The translations under genes were made by a program, and so were the position numbers. Positions 28,655-37,278 of a DNA stretch of 64,000 bases are shown here, in pieces (position 1 is the first letter of the stretch; every line of letters starts with the position of its first letter). The notes below the pieces were generated by a model. That model ran no database searches. It was not told the DNA's origin and saw only the letters and a list, made by a program, of their open reading frames with translations. Source of the stretch: Serratia proteamaculans. GTDB taxonomy: Bacteria > Pseudomonadota > Gammaproteobacteria > Enterobacterales > Enterobacteriaceae. The DNA lies in contig NZ_WBKI01000002.1 in assembly GCF_008830365.1 (NCBI RefSeq), positions 434,001-498,000 on the forward strand, given 5' to 3'.

Positions 28655-29650
28655 TTATTTAGCCAGGATGCTTACCCACATAGGCCCTTTCCCCACAGGG
28701 TAACGCGCCAATGTGCTCAGCTTGCCGCTGGCCTGATCAATCTCGTATACCCCGATATGATCGGACTTCTGGCCGGACGAAATCACAAAGCGACCGCTGT
28801 GGTCAATATTGAAGCCGCGCGGCTGCTCTTCGGTCGGATGATAGCCGACCACTGACAGGCTGCTGCCGTCCTCGGACACGCTGAAAATAGTCAGGATGCT
28901 GGCGGTGCGGTCACTGGTGTACAGGAAACGGCCGTTCGGCGTGATGTGGATATCCGCCGCCCAGCGAGTGCCGGTGAAATCGGCTGGCATGATGTCCAGC
29001 GTTTGCACCAGGGTATATTTACCGCCGTTTTCACTGATGGCGAACACGTCCACCGTGCCATCCAGCTCGTTCACGCAGTAAGCATATTTGTCGTTATGGT
29101 GGAACGCCATATGACGCGGACCGGCGCCGTTAGCGGTCGCCACGGCTTCCTGGCTGTGTGGCGTCAGTTCGCCTTGCAAGTCCAGATTAAACAGGCGAAT
29201 GCGATCTTCTTTCAGGCAAGGCACCAGCAGCAGCTGATTAGTCGGGTCGATATTGGCCGAGTGTGGCGCGGTCAAACCGTCGATCTGCTGGATAGGAGCG
29301 ACCACTACGCCATCATGGCCGATCGGACTGACGCTGGCGCAGTTGCCGCTGTAAGAAGCGGAGAACAGAAAACGCCCCTGTAAATCGGTAGAGATATGGG
29401 TTGGGCTGCCTGGCAGCGGTGCCATACCGGCCTGTTGCAGTGTGCCATCCGCCTCAATGCGGTAGCTGACAATGCCGAAAGCCGGACGCACACCGACGTA
29501 CAAATGCGTTCTGTCCGGGTGGATCACCATCGGTTGGACCTGGCCCGGCACTTCAACGCTCTGCAGCAATGTTAACGCACCCGTGTCGCTTAACTGCCAC
29601 ACGTGAATTTGCTGGCTTTCCGGGCTGGCGACATAAACGATTTGCTTCAT
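28655..29650 (-). CDS. pgl: 6-phosphogluconolactonase (beta-propeller type)
   Basis: Pgl, 331 residues, hydrolyses 6-phosphogluconolactone in the oxidative pentose phosphate pathway. It is the seven-bladed lactonase (YbhE) type. Conserved stretches include [50 protein letters not shown] and [13 protein letters not shown]. Length equals that of the E. coli protein. Confidence 0.95.
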   Translation of the reverse strand: MKQIVYVASPESQQIHVWQLSDTGALTLLQSVEVPGQVQPMVIHPDRTHLYVGVRPAFGIVSYRIEADGTLQQAGMAPLPGSPTHISTDLQGRFLFSASYSGNCASVSPIGHDGVVVAPIQQIDGLTAPHSANIDPTNQLLLVPCLKEDRIRLFNLDLQGELTPHSQEAVATANGAGPRHMAFHHNDKYAYCVNELDGTVDVFAISENGGKYTLVQTLDIMPADFTGTRWAADIHITPNGRFLYTSDRTASILTIFSVSEDGSSLSVVGYHPTEEQPRGFNIDHSGRFVISSGQKSDHIGVYEIDQASGKLSTLARYPVGKGPMWVSILAK

Positions 29651-29828
29651 GAATTCTCCTTGAATAGGGTAAAAGAGAAACCGGTTTCAGGTTTTTCGGT
29701 TTCCCCTAGCTTACCTCACCACTGTGACATAACAACCCCGCGATGCAGATGAAATCTGTGCGGTTTTATCCATCGCTTATCCGGTGTACCATCGGTTTAA
29801 TTTTGATGCTAACAATAATGAGAACCCT

Positions 29829-30653
29829 ATGAGCTACCGCGTCATTGCCCTCGATTTGGATGGCACCTTGCTGGACAACCAAAAACGCATTTTACCGCAG
29901 TCGCTGGCGGCCCTGGCCCAGGCACGCGCCGCCGGTATCAAAGTGGTGGTGGTCACCGGTCGCCATCATGTGGCGATCCACCCGTTCTATCAGGCGCTGG
30001 AGATAGATACCCCGGCAATCTGCTGTAACGGCACCTATCTGTATGACTTCCAGCAGAAAAAAGTGCTGGCGGCCGATCCGCTGGAAAAAGCTCAGGCCAA
30101 GCTGGTGTTGCAGATGCTGAAGCAAAGCGACATTCATGGCCTGATGTACGTAGACGACGCCATGCTGTATCAGGATGCGAGCGGCCACGTCACCCGTTCA
30201 TTGGCCTGGGCAGAAACTCTGCCGCCGGCACAGCGCCCAACCCTGTTGCAGGTCAACAGCCTGGTTCAGGCCGCCGACGAGGCGCAGTCGATCTGGAAGT
30301 TCGCCACCTCGCACGCCGATATTCCTGCGTTGCGCAGCTTCGCCGAGACGGTGGAGAAGGAACTCGGACTGGCCTGTGAATGGTCATGGCACGATCAGGT
30401 CGACATCGCCAAAGGCGGCAACAGCAAGGGGAAACGCCTGCAACAATGGGTGGAGTCTCAGGGCTTGAGTATGGATCAGGTGGTGGCCTTCGGGGATAAC
30501 TACAACGATCTCAGCATGCTGGAAGCGGTAGGTCTGGGTGTGGCGATGGGCAACGCCGACGATGCTATCAAACAACGCGCCGATTTGGTGATCGCCGATC
30601 ACCTGCAGCCAGGCATTGCCGAGGTGATCCGCACCCGCGTGCTGGGTCAGTAA
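29829..30653 (+). CDS. ybhA: HAD-family pyridoxal phosphate phosphatase YbhA
   Basis: YbhA, 274 residues, is a Cof-type HAD phosphatase. The nucleophile motif is LDLDGTLLDN, motif II is VVTGRHH, and the C-terminal FGDNYNDLSMLE carries the metal-binding aspartates. E. coli YbhA acts on PLP and sugar phosphates. The ATG at 29829 matches the family start MSYRVIALDLDG. It converges with modC, as in E. coli. Confidence 0.92.
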   Translation: MSYRVIALDLDGTLLDNQKRILPQSLAALAQARAAGIKVVVVTGRHHVAIHPFYQALEIDTPAICCNGTYLYDFQQKKVLAADPLEKAQAKLVLQMLKQSDIHGLMYVDDAMLYQDASGHVTRSLAWAETLPPAQRPTLLQVNSLVQAADEAQSIWKFATSHADIPALRSFAETVEKELGLACEWSWHDQVDIAKGGNSKGKRLQQWVESQGLSMDQVVAFGDNYNDLSMLEAVGLGVAMGNADDAIKQRADLVIADHLQPGIAEVIRTRVLGQ

Positions 30654-30660
30654 TGTTATT

Positions 30661-30679
30661 GCCCTCCCACTGGGAGGGC
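30661..30679. terminator. Bidirectional hairpin between ybhA and modC
   Basis: GCCCTCCC and GGGAGGGC form a perfect 8-bp stem with a 3-base loop between convergent stop codons. The U-tracts are poor on both sides, so strength is uncertain. Confidence 0.6.
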
Positions 30680-30684
30680 GCTAT

Positions 30685-31752
30685 TCAACGCGCCTCGCGG
30701 CTGATCGACACGCTTTTAACCTGCGCATACAACCACTGCCCCGGTCGGATCGCCAGTTCGTCACGCGCCCACGGCGTAATACGCGCCCAGAGTATGCTTT
30801 CCCCCACCGCCAGTTTCACCTCTACCTGCCCGTCAACCTCCAGGCACTCGCTCACCTTGGCCGGCAAAACGTTACGGATACTGCTGTTGACCGGCGGTTG
30901 TAATATCAGCGAGACATCGGCGGCATTGATGCGGATACGCAGTTGGGCGCCCAGTGGGGCATCGACACCGCTGACCCACAGCCGTTGGTCACCCAACGCC
31001 AGCGCCGTCATTGCATAGCGCGTATGGTGTTCAATCACGCTGACACGTAACACGCTGCTCTGATCCTCACGCTGCAACCAGGGCCGCAGCGCGCTACTGG
31101 CCCACACTTCTTCCAGCCCACCGAATGCCCGTACCTGACCGTTATCCAGCACCATGACTTGCTCCGCCAGGCGCAGGATTTCGTCCATGCTGTGGCTGAC
31201 GTAGAGGATCGGCGTGTTGACATCCTGTGCCAGCCGCTCCAGGTAGGGCAACAGCTCGCGCTTACGCGGCAAGTCCAGCGACGCCAGAGGTTCGTCCATC
31301 AACAACAGTTCCGGCGCGGTCAACAAGGCACGGCCAATCGCCACCCGCTGTTTTTCACCGCCAGACAGCGTCAACGGCAGGCGATTAAGCAACGGGCCGA
31401 TACCCAGCAGTTCAACAATATTGTCGAATTGGGCTCGCATGCCAGCCGCCATGCCGTACTGCAGGTTGCCTCGCACCCGATAATGCGGGAACAGGCGCGC
31501 ATCCTGAAACACATAACCAATACGACGTTTTTCCGGCGGCAAGCACAGGCTGCGATCGGTATCCACCAGCGTACGGCCGTTGAGGACAATTCGGCCCTGT
31601 TGCAAAGGCGTCAGGCCGCCGATAGCGTTGATTAATGAGGTTTTACCGGCCCCGGACAGACCAAAGATAGCGGTGATGCCCTGAGCGGGCAGATCGGCGC
31701 ACACCTTAAGGTTAAGATCGCCAAGGCGTTGGCTAAAATCCAGCTCCAGCAT
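30685..31752 (-). CDS. modC: Molybdate ABC transporter ATPase ModC
   Basis: ModC, 355 residues, energises molybdate import. It has Walker [11 protein letters not shown], signature [15 protein letters not shown], Walker [13 protein letters not shown], and a C-terminal TOBE (mop) domain of about 120 residues that can bind oxyanion. It starts directly after the modB stop codon with no gap. Confidence 0.96.
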   Translation of the reverse strand: MLELDFSQRLGDLNLKVCADLPAQGITAIFGLSGAGKTSLINAIGGLTPLQQGRIVLNGRTLVDTDRSLCLPPEKRRIGYVFQDARLFPHYRVRGNLQYGMAAGMRAQFDNIVELLGIGPLLNRLPLTLSGGEKQRVAIGRALLTAPELLLMDEPLASLDLPRKRELLPYLERLAQDVNTPILYVSHSMDEILRLAEQVMVLDNGQVRAFGGLEEVWASSALRPWLQREDQSSVLRVSVIEHHTRYAMTALALGDQRLWVSGVDAPLGAQLRIRINAADVSLILQPPVNSSIRNVLPAKVSECLEVDGQVEVKLAVGESILWARITPWARDELAIRPGQWLYAQVKSVSISREAR

Positions 31753-32442
31753 TTACACGCCCATCCGTTTACGGCCCCAACGGGCCAGCCACTCGGAAAC
31801 CATCAGTGAAACCAGAGACAGCACAATGGCAATCACGCACAGACGCGCTGCGGCGGCTTCTGCCCCCGGCGTTTCAATCAGGGTATACATCGCCAGCGGG
31901 ATGGTGCGCGTCTCGCCGGGAATATTGGAAACAAAGGTAATGGTGGCACCGAACTCGCCCAGCGACCGGGCAAAGGCCAGCACCACACCGACAATCACAC
32001 CGGGTAACGACAGCGGCAACGTGATGGTGAAAAACACCCGCCACGGGTTGGCCCCCAGGGTACGGGCGGCTTGCTCCAGGCGGGTATCTACCGCCTCCAG
32101 CGCCAGCCGGATGGCACGTACCATCAGCGGGAATGCCACCACCGCTGAAGCCAATGCCGCGCCGCGCCAGCTAAAACTGAAGCTGAAACCGAACCAGTCA
32201 TACAGCCATTCGCCGATCGCGCCGCGCCGCCCCATGGCGATCAGCAATATATAGCCGACCACCACCGGCGGCAGTACCAGCGGCAGGTGGATAATGCTGT
32301 CCAGCAGCGACTTGCCGGGGAAGCGGCAGCGCACCAATACCCAGGCCATCAGAATGCCAAAGGGTAAGCTGCACACTACCGCCAGGGCGGACACTTTCAG
32401 GCTCAGCTCAACCGCCTGCCACTCGTACTCACTCAAAATCAT
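31753..32442 (-). CDS. modB: Molybdate ABC transporter permease ModB
   Basis: ModB, 229 residues, has about five or six membrane helices and the EAA coupling motif (EQAARTLGANPWRVFFTITLP). It sits between modA (4-bp overlap, ATGA) and modC (no gap). It matches E. coli ModB in length. Confidence 0.96.
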   Translation of the reverse strand: MILSEYEWQAVELSLKVSALAVVCSLPFGILMAWVLVRCRFPGKSLLDSIIHLPLVLPPVVVGYILLIAMGRRGAIGEWLYDWFGFSFSFSWRGAALASAVVAFPLMVRAIRLALEAVDTRLEQAARTLGANPWRVFFTITLPLSLPGVIVGVVLAFARSLGEFGATITFVSNIPGETRTIPLAMYTLIETPGAEAAAARLCVIAIVLSLVSLMVSEWLARWGRKRMGV

Positions 32443-33212
32443 TTACGGGGGGAGAATCCATACTGTTTGAAAATGGCAGCCGCTTCCGGGCTCTTCAGGT
32501 AGCTGTAGAACGCGCTGACGGCCGGTGTTTGATGACCTTTAACTATGGCCATCGGGTATTCAACCGGTTTGTGACTGTCTTCCGGGAAGATCGCCACCAC
32601 GCTGACTTTATCACTGGCTACTGCGTCCGAGCCATAAACAATACCCAACGGAGCTTCACCACGTTCCACCAGCGCCATCGCGCTGCGTACGTTGTTGGCC
32701 CGCGCCAATTTTGGTTCCAGTGCAGTCCAGGCACCCAGGTTTTGCAGCGCGTCCTTGGCATAAATACCTGCTGGCACGTGGTCCGGATCGCCCACGGACA
32801 GACGGCCGCCATTCAGCAATTTCGCCCAGTCGGTCTGCTTATCGAGCGTGATTTTAGCCGGTTTGGCATCTTTGGCAGCGATCAGCACCAGCTCGTTACC
32901 CAGCAAGGTATAGCGGGTGTCTTTGGCTATCTGCTGTTTGTCGATGGCATAATCCATCCACTGTTGATCGGCGGAGATAAACAGATCGGCCGGAGCACCC
33001 TGCTCAATCTGGCGTGCCAGCGTAGAAGAGGAGGCGAAAGAAGAAACCACCTGAACATCCTTGCCTTTCTGATACTGGGTCGCGATGTCCTGCAACGCGT
33101 TAGTCAGCGATGCCGCCGCAAAAACGGTGACTTTCTCCGCCGCAGAAGCCTGCATGATCATACCGGACGCCAATACAATACCGCCGACCCACTTGGTCCA
33201 TTGCTGTTTCAT
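32439..33212 (-). CDS. modA: Molybdate-binding periplasmic protein ModA
   Basis: ModA, 257 residues, captures molybdate or tungstate in the periplasm. The signal peptide is at residues 1-24 (cleavage near ASA/AEK). The mature part shows VFAAASLTNALQDIA and SFASSSTLARQIEQGAPADLF, the oxyanion-binding loops. A perfect ModE box upstream implies repression when molybdate is plentiful. Confidence 0.96.
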   Translation of the reverse strand: MKQQWTKWVGGIVLASGMIMQASAAEKVTVFAAASLTNALQDIATQYQKGKDVQVVSSFASSSTLARQIEQGAPADLFISADQQWMDYAIDKQQIAKDTRYTLLGNELVLIAAKDAKPAKITLDKQTDWAKLLNGGRLSVGDPDHVPAGIYAKDALQNLGAWTALEPKLARANNVRSAMALVERGEAPLGIVYGSDAVASDKVSVVAIFPEDSHKPVEYPMAIVKGHQTPAVSAFYSYLKSPEAAAIFKQYGFSPRK

Positions 33213-33248
33213 TATTTTCTCCGCAAGTTAACGTGCATTATCACTCTT

Positions 33249-33272
33249 CGTTATATAAAAAATAATATAACG
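33249..33272. promoter_or_regulatory. ModE operator of modABC
   Basis: CGTTATAT-N8-ATATAACG is a perfect 24-bp palindrome, matching the ModE consensus. It lies 37 bp before the modA start and overlaps the likely promoter, which fits repression by ModE-molybdate. Confidence 0.92.
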
Positions 33273-33328
33273 TCGCGCAGAAGCTTGTCATGCGGTTTAT
33301 CGGCAGAGTGGGAGATAACTTGAGAAAC

Positions 33329-33352
33329 ACCCGCCGAACGACGCCGGCGGGT
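33329..33352 (-). terminator. Terminator of acrZ
   Basis: ACCCGCCG and CGGCGGGT form a perfect 8-bp stem with an 8-base loop, followed in the leftward direction by GTTTCTC. It separates acrZ from modABC transcription. Confidence 0.6.
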
Positions 33353-33369
33353 ATAGAGAAGGGGTGGTA

Positions 33370-33513
33370 CTAGGTGCGGTTCTCTTTAGAATGACCCACT
33401 TTGGAGAAGACGTTGAACACTTCCCCCAAACCGTAGATCAAACCGAGAATGATGGCCATAACGATTGGCACCATCACTACGGCGAACAGCAAACTTTCCA
33501 ATAATTCCAACAT
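33370..33513 (-). CDS. acrZ: AcrZ, small membrane partner of the AcrB efflux pump
   Basis: AcrZ is a 47-residue single-helix membrane protein that binds AcrB and changes drug export specificity. The sequence [18 protein letters not shown] followed by [18 protein letters not shown] is almost identical to E. coli AcrZ. The ATG at 33513 is preferred because upstream codons are not conserved. Its place upstream of modABC is the conserved one. Confidence 0.93.
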   Translation of the reverse strand: MLELLESLLFAVVMVPIVMAIILGLIYGLGEVFNVFSKVGHSKENRT

Positions 33514-33682
33514 GGTAGCCTCACTTAACTGCCCATTGAGCGGTAATGAACACCGCCACGTAATCTTTACTTTAAACCAAAACACTCGCTAAAACGTGGT
33601 TATTTTAAAGACTGGGTGAAATTTGTAACCGGCCAAACGTGCCATTTGTGCCGCAATCCATAATCCCTACAACCAATGAGCA

Positions 33683-34468
33683 CTACTGGGCCGGGTAATA
33701 GATCAGCGGTGCGGCATAATCGCCAACCGTCGCCAGTCGAGCTTCCACACCATACACCTGATCAATAATTTTCGGCGTCAGCACCTCCCCCGGTGAGCCA
33801 AATGCGTGCATATTCCCCTGCTTTAGCAGCATCAGACGGTCGCAGTAACAGGCCGCCAAATTCAGGTCATGCAGTGACACCACCACGCTGATGTCCAGAC
33901 GTCGCAGTAAAGCCATAAACTGTTGCTGGTGGGCAATATCGAGATGATTGGCAGGCTCATCCAGCAGCAACCACGGGGTTTGCTGTGCCAGTGCCCGCGC
34001 CAAATGAACCCGCTGTTGCTCGCCACCGGACAACTGATGCCATTCCCGTTCGGCAAGCCGCGAAATGCCCACTTGCTCCATCGCCAGCCCGGCAATGCGG
34101 TAGTCTTCTGCACTAAACCCCGCCCAGCGGCTGGCGTAAACCAGGCGCCCGAGCAGCACCACGTCTTTTACCGGTATGGCAAAGGCCCCGGGCCCGGACT
34201 GTTCGAGGAAAGTCATGCTTTTGGCGCGTTCACGTCCTGACAGGCTGGCGATGTCGGTATCTTGCAGATAAACCCGCCCCTGTACCGGAGGGGTCAACCC
34301 CGCCAACAGCTTGAGCAAGGTGGACTTTCCGCTACCGTTGATGCCAAGCACCCCGGTAATTTCACCGGGACGGGCATGGAAGCTAAGGTTATCCAATACC
34401 CTTCTCTCCGGCGTTGACCAACTCAAGCGTTCGGCACGCAGTCCCGGCAAATCCTTTTCAGCCGTCAT
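33683..34468 (-). CDS. FecE-type metal-chelate ABC transporter ATPase
   Basis: This 261-residue ATPase is of the FecE/BtuD/FhuC class. Walker A is GINGSGKSTL, signature LSGGEQQRVHLARAL, Walker B LLLDEPANHLD, and switch His in VSLHDLNLAA. Its start overlaps the permease stop by 4 bp. It is the last gene of the leftward cluster receptor, binding protein, methyltransferase, permease, ATPase. The class fits import of a chelated metal or cobalamin-like compound. The exact substrate is open. Confidence 0.9.
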   Translation of the reverse strand: MTAEKDLPGLRAERLSWSTPERRVLDNLSFHARPGEITGVLGINGSGKSTLLKLLAGLTPPVQGRVYLQDTDIASLSGRERAKSMTFLEQSGPGAFAIPVKDVVLLGRLVYASRWAGFSAEDYRIAGLAMEQVGISRLAEREWHQLSGGEQQRVHLARALAQQTPWLLLDEPANHLDIAHQQQFMALLRRLDISVVVSLHDLNLAACYCDRLMLLKQGNMHAFGSPGEVLTPKIIDQVYGVEARLATVGDYAAPLIYYPAQ

Positions 34469-35511
34469 GCGTTTATTTTCCGGTACAGCAGCGCCAAAAA
34501 CACCGGTACGCCCAACAGGGCGGTCAATACCCCTACCGGCAGCTCACGCGGCGCGAACAGGGTTCTGGCCAGGGTATCTGCCGCTACGGCAAACAGTGCG
34601 CCGCACAATGCGCTGGCTGGCAGCAGTACCCGATGGCGTGGCCCAACCAACAGCCTGGCGACATGCGGCACCGTCAGGCCGATAAACCCCACCGCGCCGC
34701 TGAACGCGACAATAACGGCAGTCAGCGCCATAGTGATGACATACAGCAACAGCTTCAGCGGTGCCACCGCCACCCCCAAAGAGGCCGCCGTCAGACCGCC
34801 GAAGGCCAGGGCATCCAGCTCCCCCGCCCTCATCCAGCAAACCAGTAACGCCAGCGCCAGCAGCAGCGCAACCAAACCGACCTGCGGCCAGCGGGCGTCA
34901 CTGAAGGATCCCAACAGCCAGAACATCACACCGCGAGTGGCATTGGCATCCGCCTGCCACAGAGTAATCAGCGAGGTCAGGGCTGAAAGTAACTGCGTGA
35001 CAGCCACCCCGGCAAGAATAAACAGCGTTGACTCCGCGTGCAGGGAACGGCCGGCAAGCAGTAAAACCAGCGCAAATGCCCCGGCCGCGCCGATAAACGC
35101 CCCACCGGATACCGACAACAGACCACCGCCCAGCCCCAACGCCAGTACCAACACCGCGCCCACCCCGGCCCCGGAGGAGATCCCCAGTACCCAGGGATCG
35201 GCCAAGGGGTTGCGCGTCAGTGACTGCAGAATGGTGCCAGCCAGCGCCAACCCGGCACCTGCCGCTGCCGCCAGCAAGGCTCTCGGCATTCTCAGCGACC
35301 AAATTATTCGTTGATACACTTCGGTGTTGCCCTGGGGATCCGCGCCAGCGGGATCAGATAAAATATGCCACGCGTCATACAGCGATATCGGTGCCGGTCC
35401 GTACAGCGAAGCGCCCAGCAAAAACAGCGGCAACGCCAGAGCAAGTATTAACAACCAGCCCCCTGAGCGCCCCGGCAGCAAAATGAAACGGCGGCGTACA
35501 GACCCGTCCAT
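34465..35511 (-). CDS. FecCD-family ABC transporter permease
   Basis: This single permease of 348 residues with about nine or ten membrane helices belongs to the FecCD/BtuC family. It shows the family stretches LAGTILQSLTRNPLADPWVL, GAVGFIGLTVPHVARLLVG and LPVGVLTALLGVPVFLALL. The ATG at 35511 lies one base after the methyltransferase stop codon; an in-frame start at 35529 would overlap that gene. As there is only one permease gene, it should work as a homodimer. Confidence 0.9.
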   Translation of the reverse strand: MDGSVRRRFILLPGRSGGWLLILALALPLFLLGASLYGPAPISLYDAWHILSDPAGADPQGNTEVYQRIIWSLRMPRALLAAAAGAGLALAGTILQSLTRNPLADPWVLGISSGAGVGAVLVLALGLGGGLLSVSGGAFIGAAGAFALVLLLAGRSLHAESTLFILAGVAVTQLLSALTSLITLWQADANATRGVMFWLLGSFSDARWPQVGLVALLLALALLVCWMRAGELDALAFGGLTAASLGVAVAPLKLLLYVITMALTAVIVAFSGAVGFIGLTVPHVARLLVGPRHRVLLPASALCGALFAVAADTLARTLFAPRELPVGVLTALLGVPVFLALLYRKINA

Positions 35512-35512
35512 G

Positions 35513-36268
35513 CTATTTCCAGCCTGCAATCACGTAGTCATCCAGCAACTGCCAAACAGGCCCGGCCTCGGTGAAACCCGCCTGCCTCAGGCTGGCAACC
35601 TGAAAGTCCAGCGCGGTCGCCGGGGGAACCGGCCGCCCGGCAAACAGGCTTTCGCGCGCTTGTCGATATTGCGCCAGTTCCGGCAGCTCCTGTACTTTGG
35701 CAAACCACCTATCCCAATCCTCAACGCCGGCCTGCCAGGCATGTTGTTGCGTCTGTTCATCGTGCCGTTCGGCCAGCGCTTTAACCCGCGGGTGCCGATG
35801 GTCAAAGCGCTGATGATCGGCGTTCAAAAAAACGCCACCGTCAGGCAACAGCTCGGCGATGTTGCGGTACAAAACCCCCAGTTGCTCCGGCATCAGCCAG
35901 TGCAGCGCAGTGCTGGAAACCACCGCCTGCGGTGCCGGGCCGTCGAGAGATGCAAAACATGCCGGATCGGCAAGATCGGTCTGAATGATGCGGACCCGAT
36001 CGCCGTATGTCGCCAGTGCCCCACGGGCGATAGCCAGCAATAACGGGTCGAGATCTACCGCCGTCACCCTGGCTCGAGGAAAGCGCTGAAGAATACGCAG
36101 GCTAAGCGAACCTGGACCACAGGCCAGATCCAGCACCTGAAAATCCTGGCCCACCGAGAGCTCCAGCACGTCCAGCTGGGCATTAAAACGTGCTTCCCGT
36201 TCAGCGATATAAGCGCCCTGCTGTTGATCCCACAAGGCCAGCAGTGAAGAGAATGAAAACGAGGACAT
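35513..36268 (-). CDS. Class I SAM-dependent methyltransferase in the uptake cluster
   Basis: This 251-residue methyltransferase has motif I VLDLACGPGSLSLRIL, then the acidic motif VTAVDLDPLLLAIA and the post-motif SSTALHWLMPEQLGVL. The fold is clear but the substrate is not. It is embedded between the binding protein gene (1-bp gap) and permease gene (1-bp gap), so it must be co-expressed with transport. It could modify the imported ligand, help make a metallophore, or act on an unrelated small molecule. Confidence 0.85.
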   Translation of the reverse strand: MSSFSFSSLLALWDQQQGAYIAEREARFNAQLDVLELSVGQDFQVLDLACGPGSLSLRILQRFPRARVTAVDLDPLLLAIARGALATYGDRVRIIQTDLADPACFASLDGPAPQAVVSSTALHWLMPEQLGVLYRNIAELLPDGGVFLNADHQRFDHRHPRVKALAERHDEQTQQHAWQAGVEDWDRWFAKVQELPELAQYRQARESLFAGRPVPPATALDFQVASLRQAGFTEAGPVWQLLDDYVIAGWK

Positions 36269-36269
36269 A

Positions 36270-37271
36270 TCAGGGTTCCTTATTGGCAGTAGGTAAACGT
36301 AAGGCCTGTTGCTGCAGACCTGTTATTAAGCGGTGCAAGGCCGCAACCGTGCGGACCGAAGGATCCAGGTCATAGCCGGGCAAAATCACATAGCGTTTTT
36401 GCTGCACGGCACGCAGGCTGGCGGTCAGGGGGTGATGCTCTAAAAAATGGATTTTGTCTTCGGCGCTGTCACCGAGGCCGCCACGGGGTAGATCGCCAAG
36501 CACGATCAGGTCGGGATCGCGGGCAGCTATGGTCTCCCAGGAAACGGTGGGCCAAAGTTCGGGCAGATCGCCAAACAGATTTTCACTGCCCACCTGCCTG
36601 GTCAGCAGCGCCGGTGCGCCGCAACAGCCGGCCACATAAGGGGTTTGAGTGCCGGCGTACCACCAGAGAATCCGTTGATGAGGGAGCGATGCCGCTTGCT
36701 GCCCCAGCTCCCGCAACTGAGTTTGCAGATGCTGAATTAAGGTTTCAGCGCCGCGGGAAACATCAAAAATGTGGGCGATATCCCGCAGTTCGGCAAAAAT
36801 GTCGTCAAAGCTGGCCGATGAGCTGGCCGCGCTTTGCTGACCTCCGCAGACATTGGGCGAGAGATAGGTGGCAATCCCCCACTCTGTCAGCCGGTCGCGG
36901 CTGGGTGTTTCCGGGCTGTTGAACCAGTAATAGCTGGCCGAATAGATAAAATCCGGGTTCAACAGCAGCAAGGGTTCCGCCGCCGGTGGCGCAGTAGCCG
37001 CCAGTTGGCTCAGTACCTTGCCCCATCCTGCAGGCGCCGGAGAAGGGGCCGTATCCCGCGCATAGTCATAGCCAATAATCCCGACAATGCGCTGAGCCAA
37101 CCCCAGTGCCAGCAGGTTTTCCAGCGCGGGGTTGGCGTATACCAGCACGCGTTCCGGCACCACCGGGTAACGGTGCTGTTGGCCACAGTTGTTGAACGCA
37201 ACAGGCCCGGCCTGCGCCAGCGTACTCAGCAGCAGCCCCAGCGCGAGCAACAGACGAATTATCGGCTGCAT
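36270..37271 (-). CDS. Periplasmic binding protein of the metal-chelate transporter
   Basis: This 333-residue FecB/BtuF-like (cluster VIII) binding protein has a signal peptide of about 21 residues ending LAQA. The mature start has an NCG motif (FNNCGQQHRYPVVPERVLVY), and a Cys pair occurs in VAGCCGAPALL. Three further features stand out: a Tyr/Trp-rich ASYYWFN stretch, NVCGGQQ, and no lipobox. The cysteines are unusual for a ferric siderophore binder and may matter for ligand type (inference). It lies 7 bp after the receptor gene. Confidence 0.87.
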   Translation of the reverse strand: MQPIIRLLLALGLLLSTLAQAGPVAFNNCGQQHRYPVVPERVLVYANPALENLLALGLAQRIVGIIGYDYARDTAPSPAPAGWGKVLSQLAATAPPAAEPLLLLNPDFIYSASYYWFNSPETPSRDRLTEWGIATYLSPNVCGGQQSAASSSASFDDIFAELRDIAHIFDVSRGAETLIQHLQTQLRELGQQAASLPHQRILWWYAGTQTPYVAGCCGAPALLTRQVGSENLFGDLPELWPTVSWETIAARDPDLIVLGDLPRGGLGDSAEDKIHFLEHHPLTASLRAVQQKRYVILPGYDLDPSVRTVAALHRLITGLQQQALRLPTANKEP

Positions 37272-37278
37272 GACGCTA

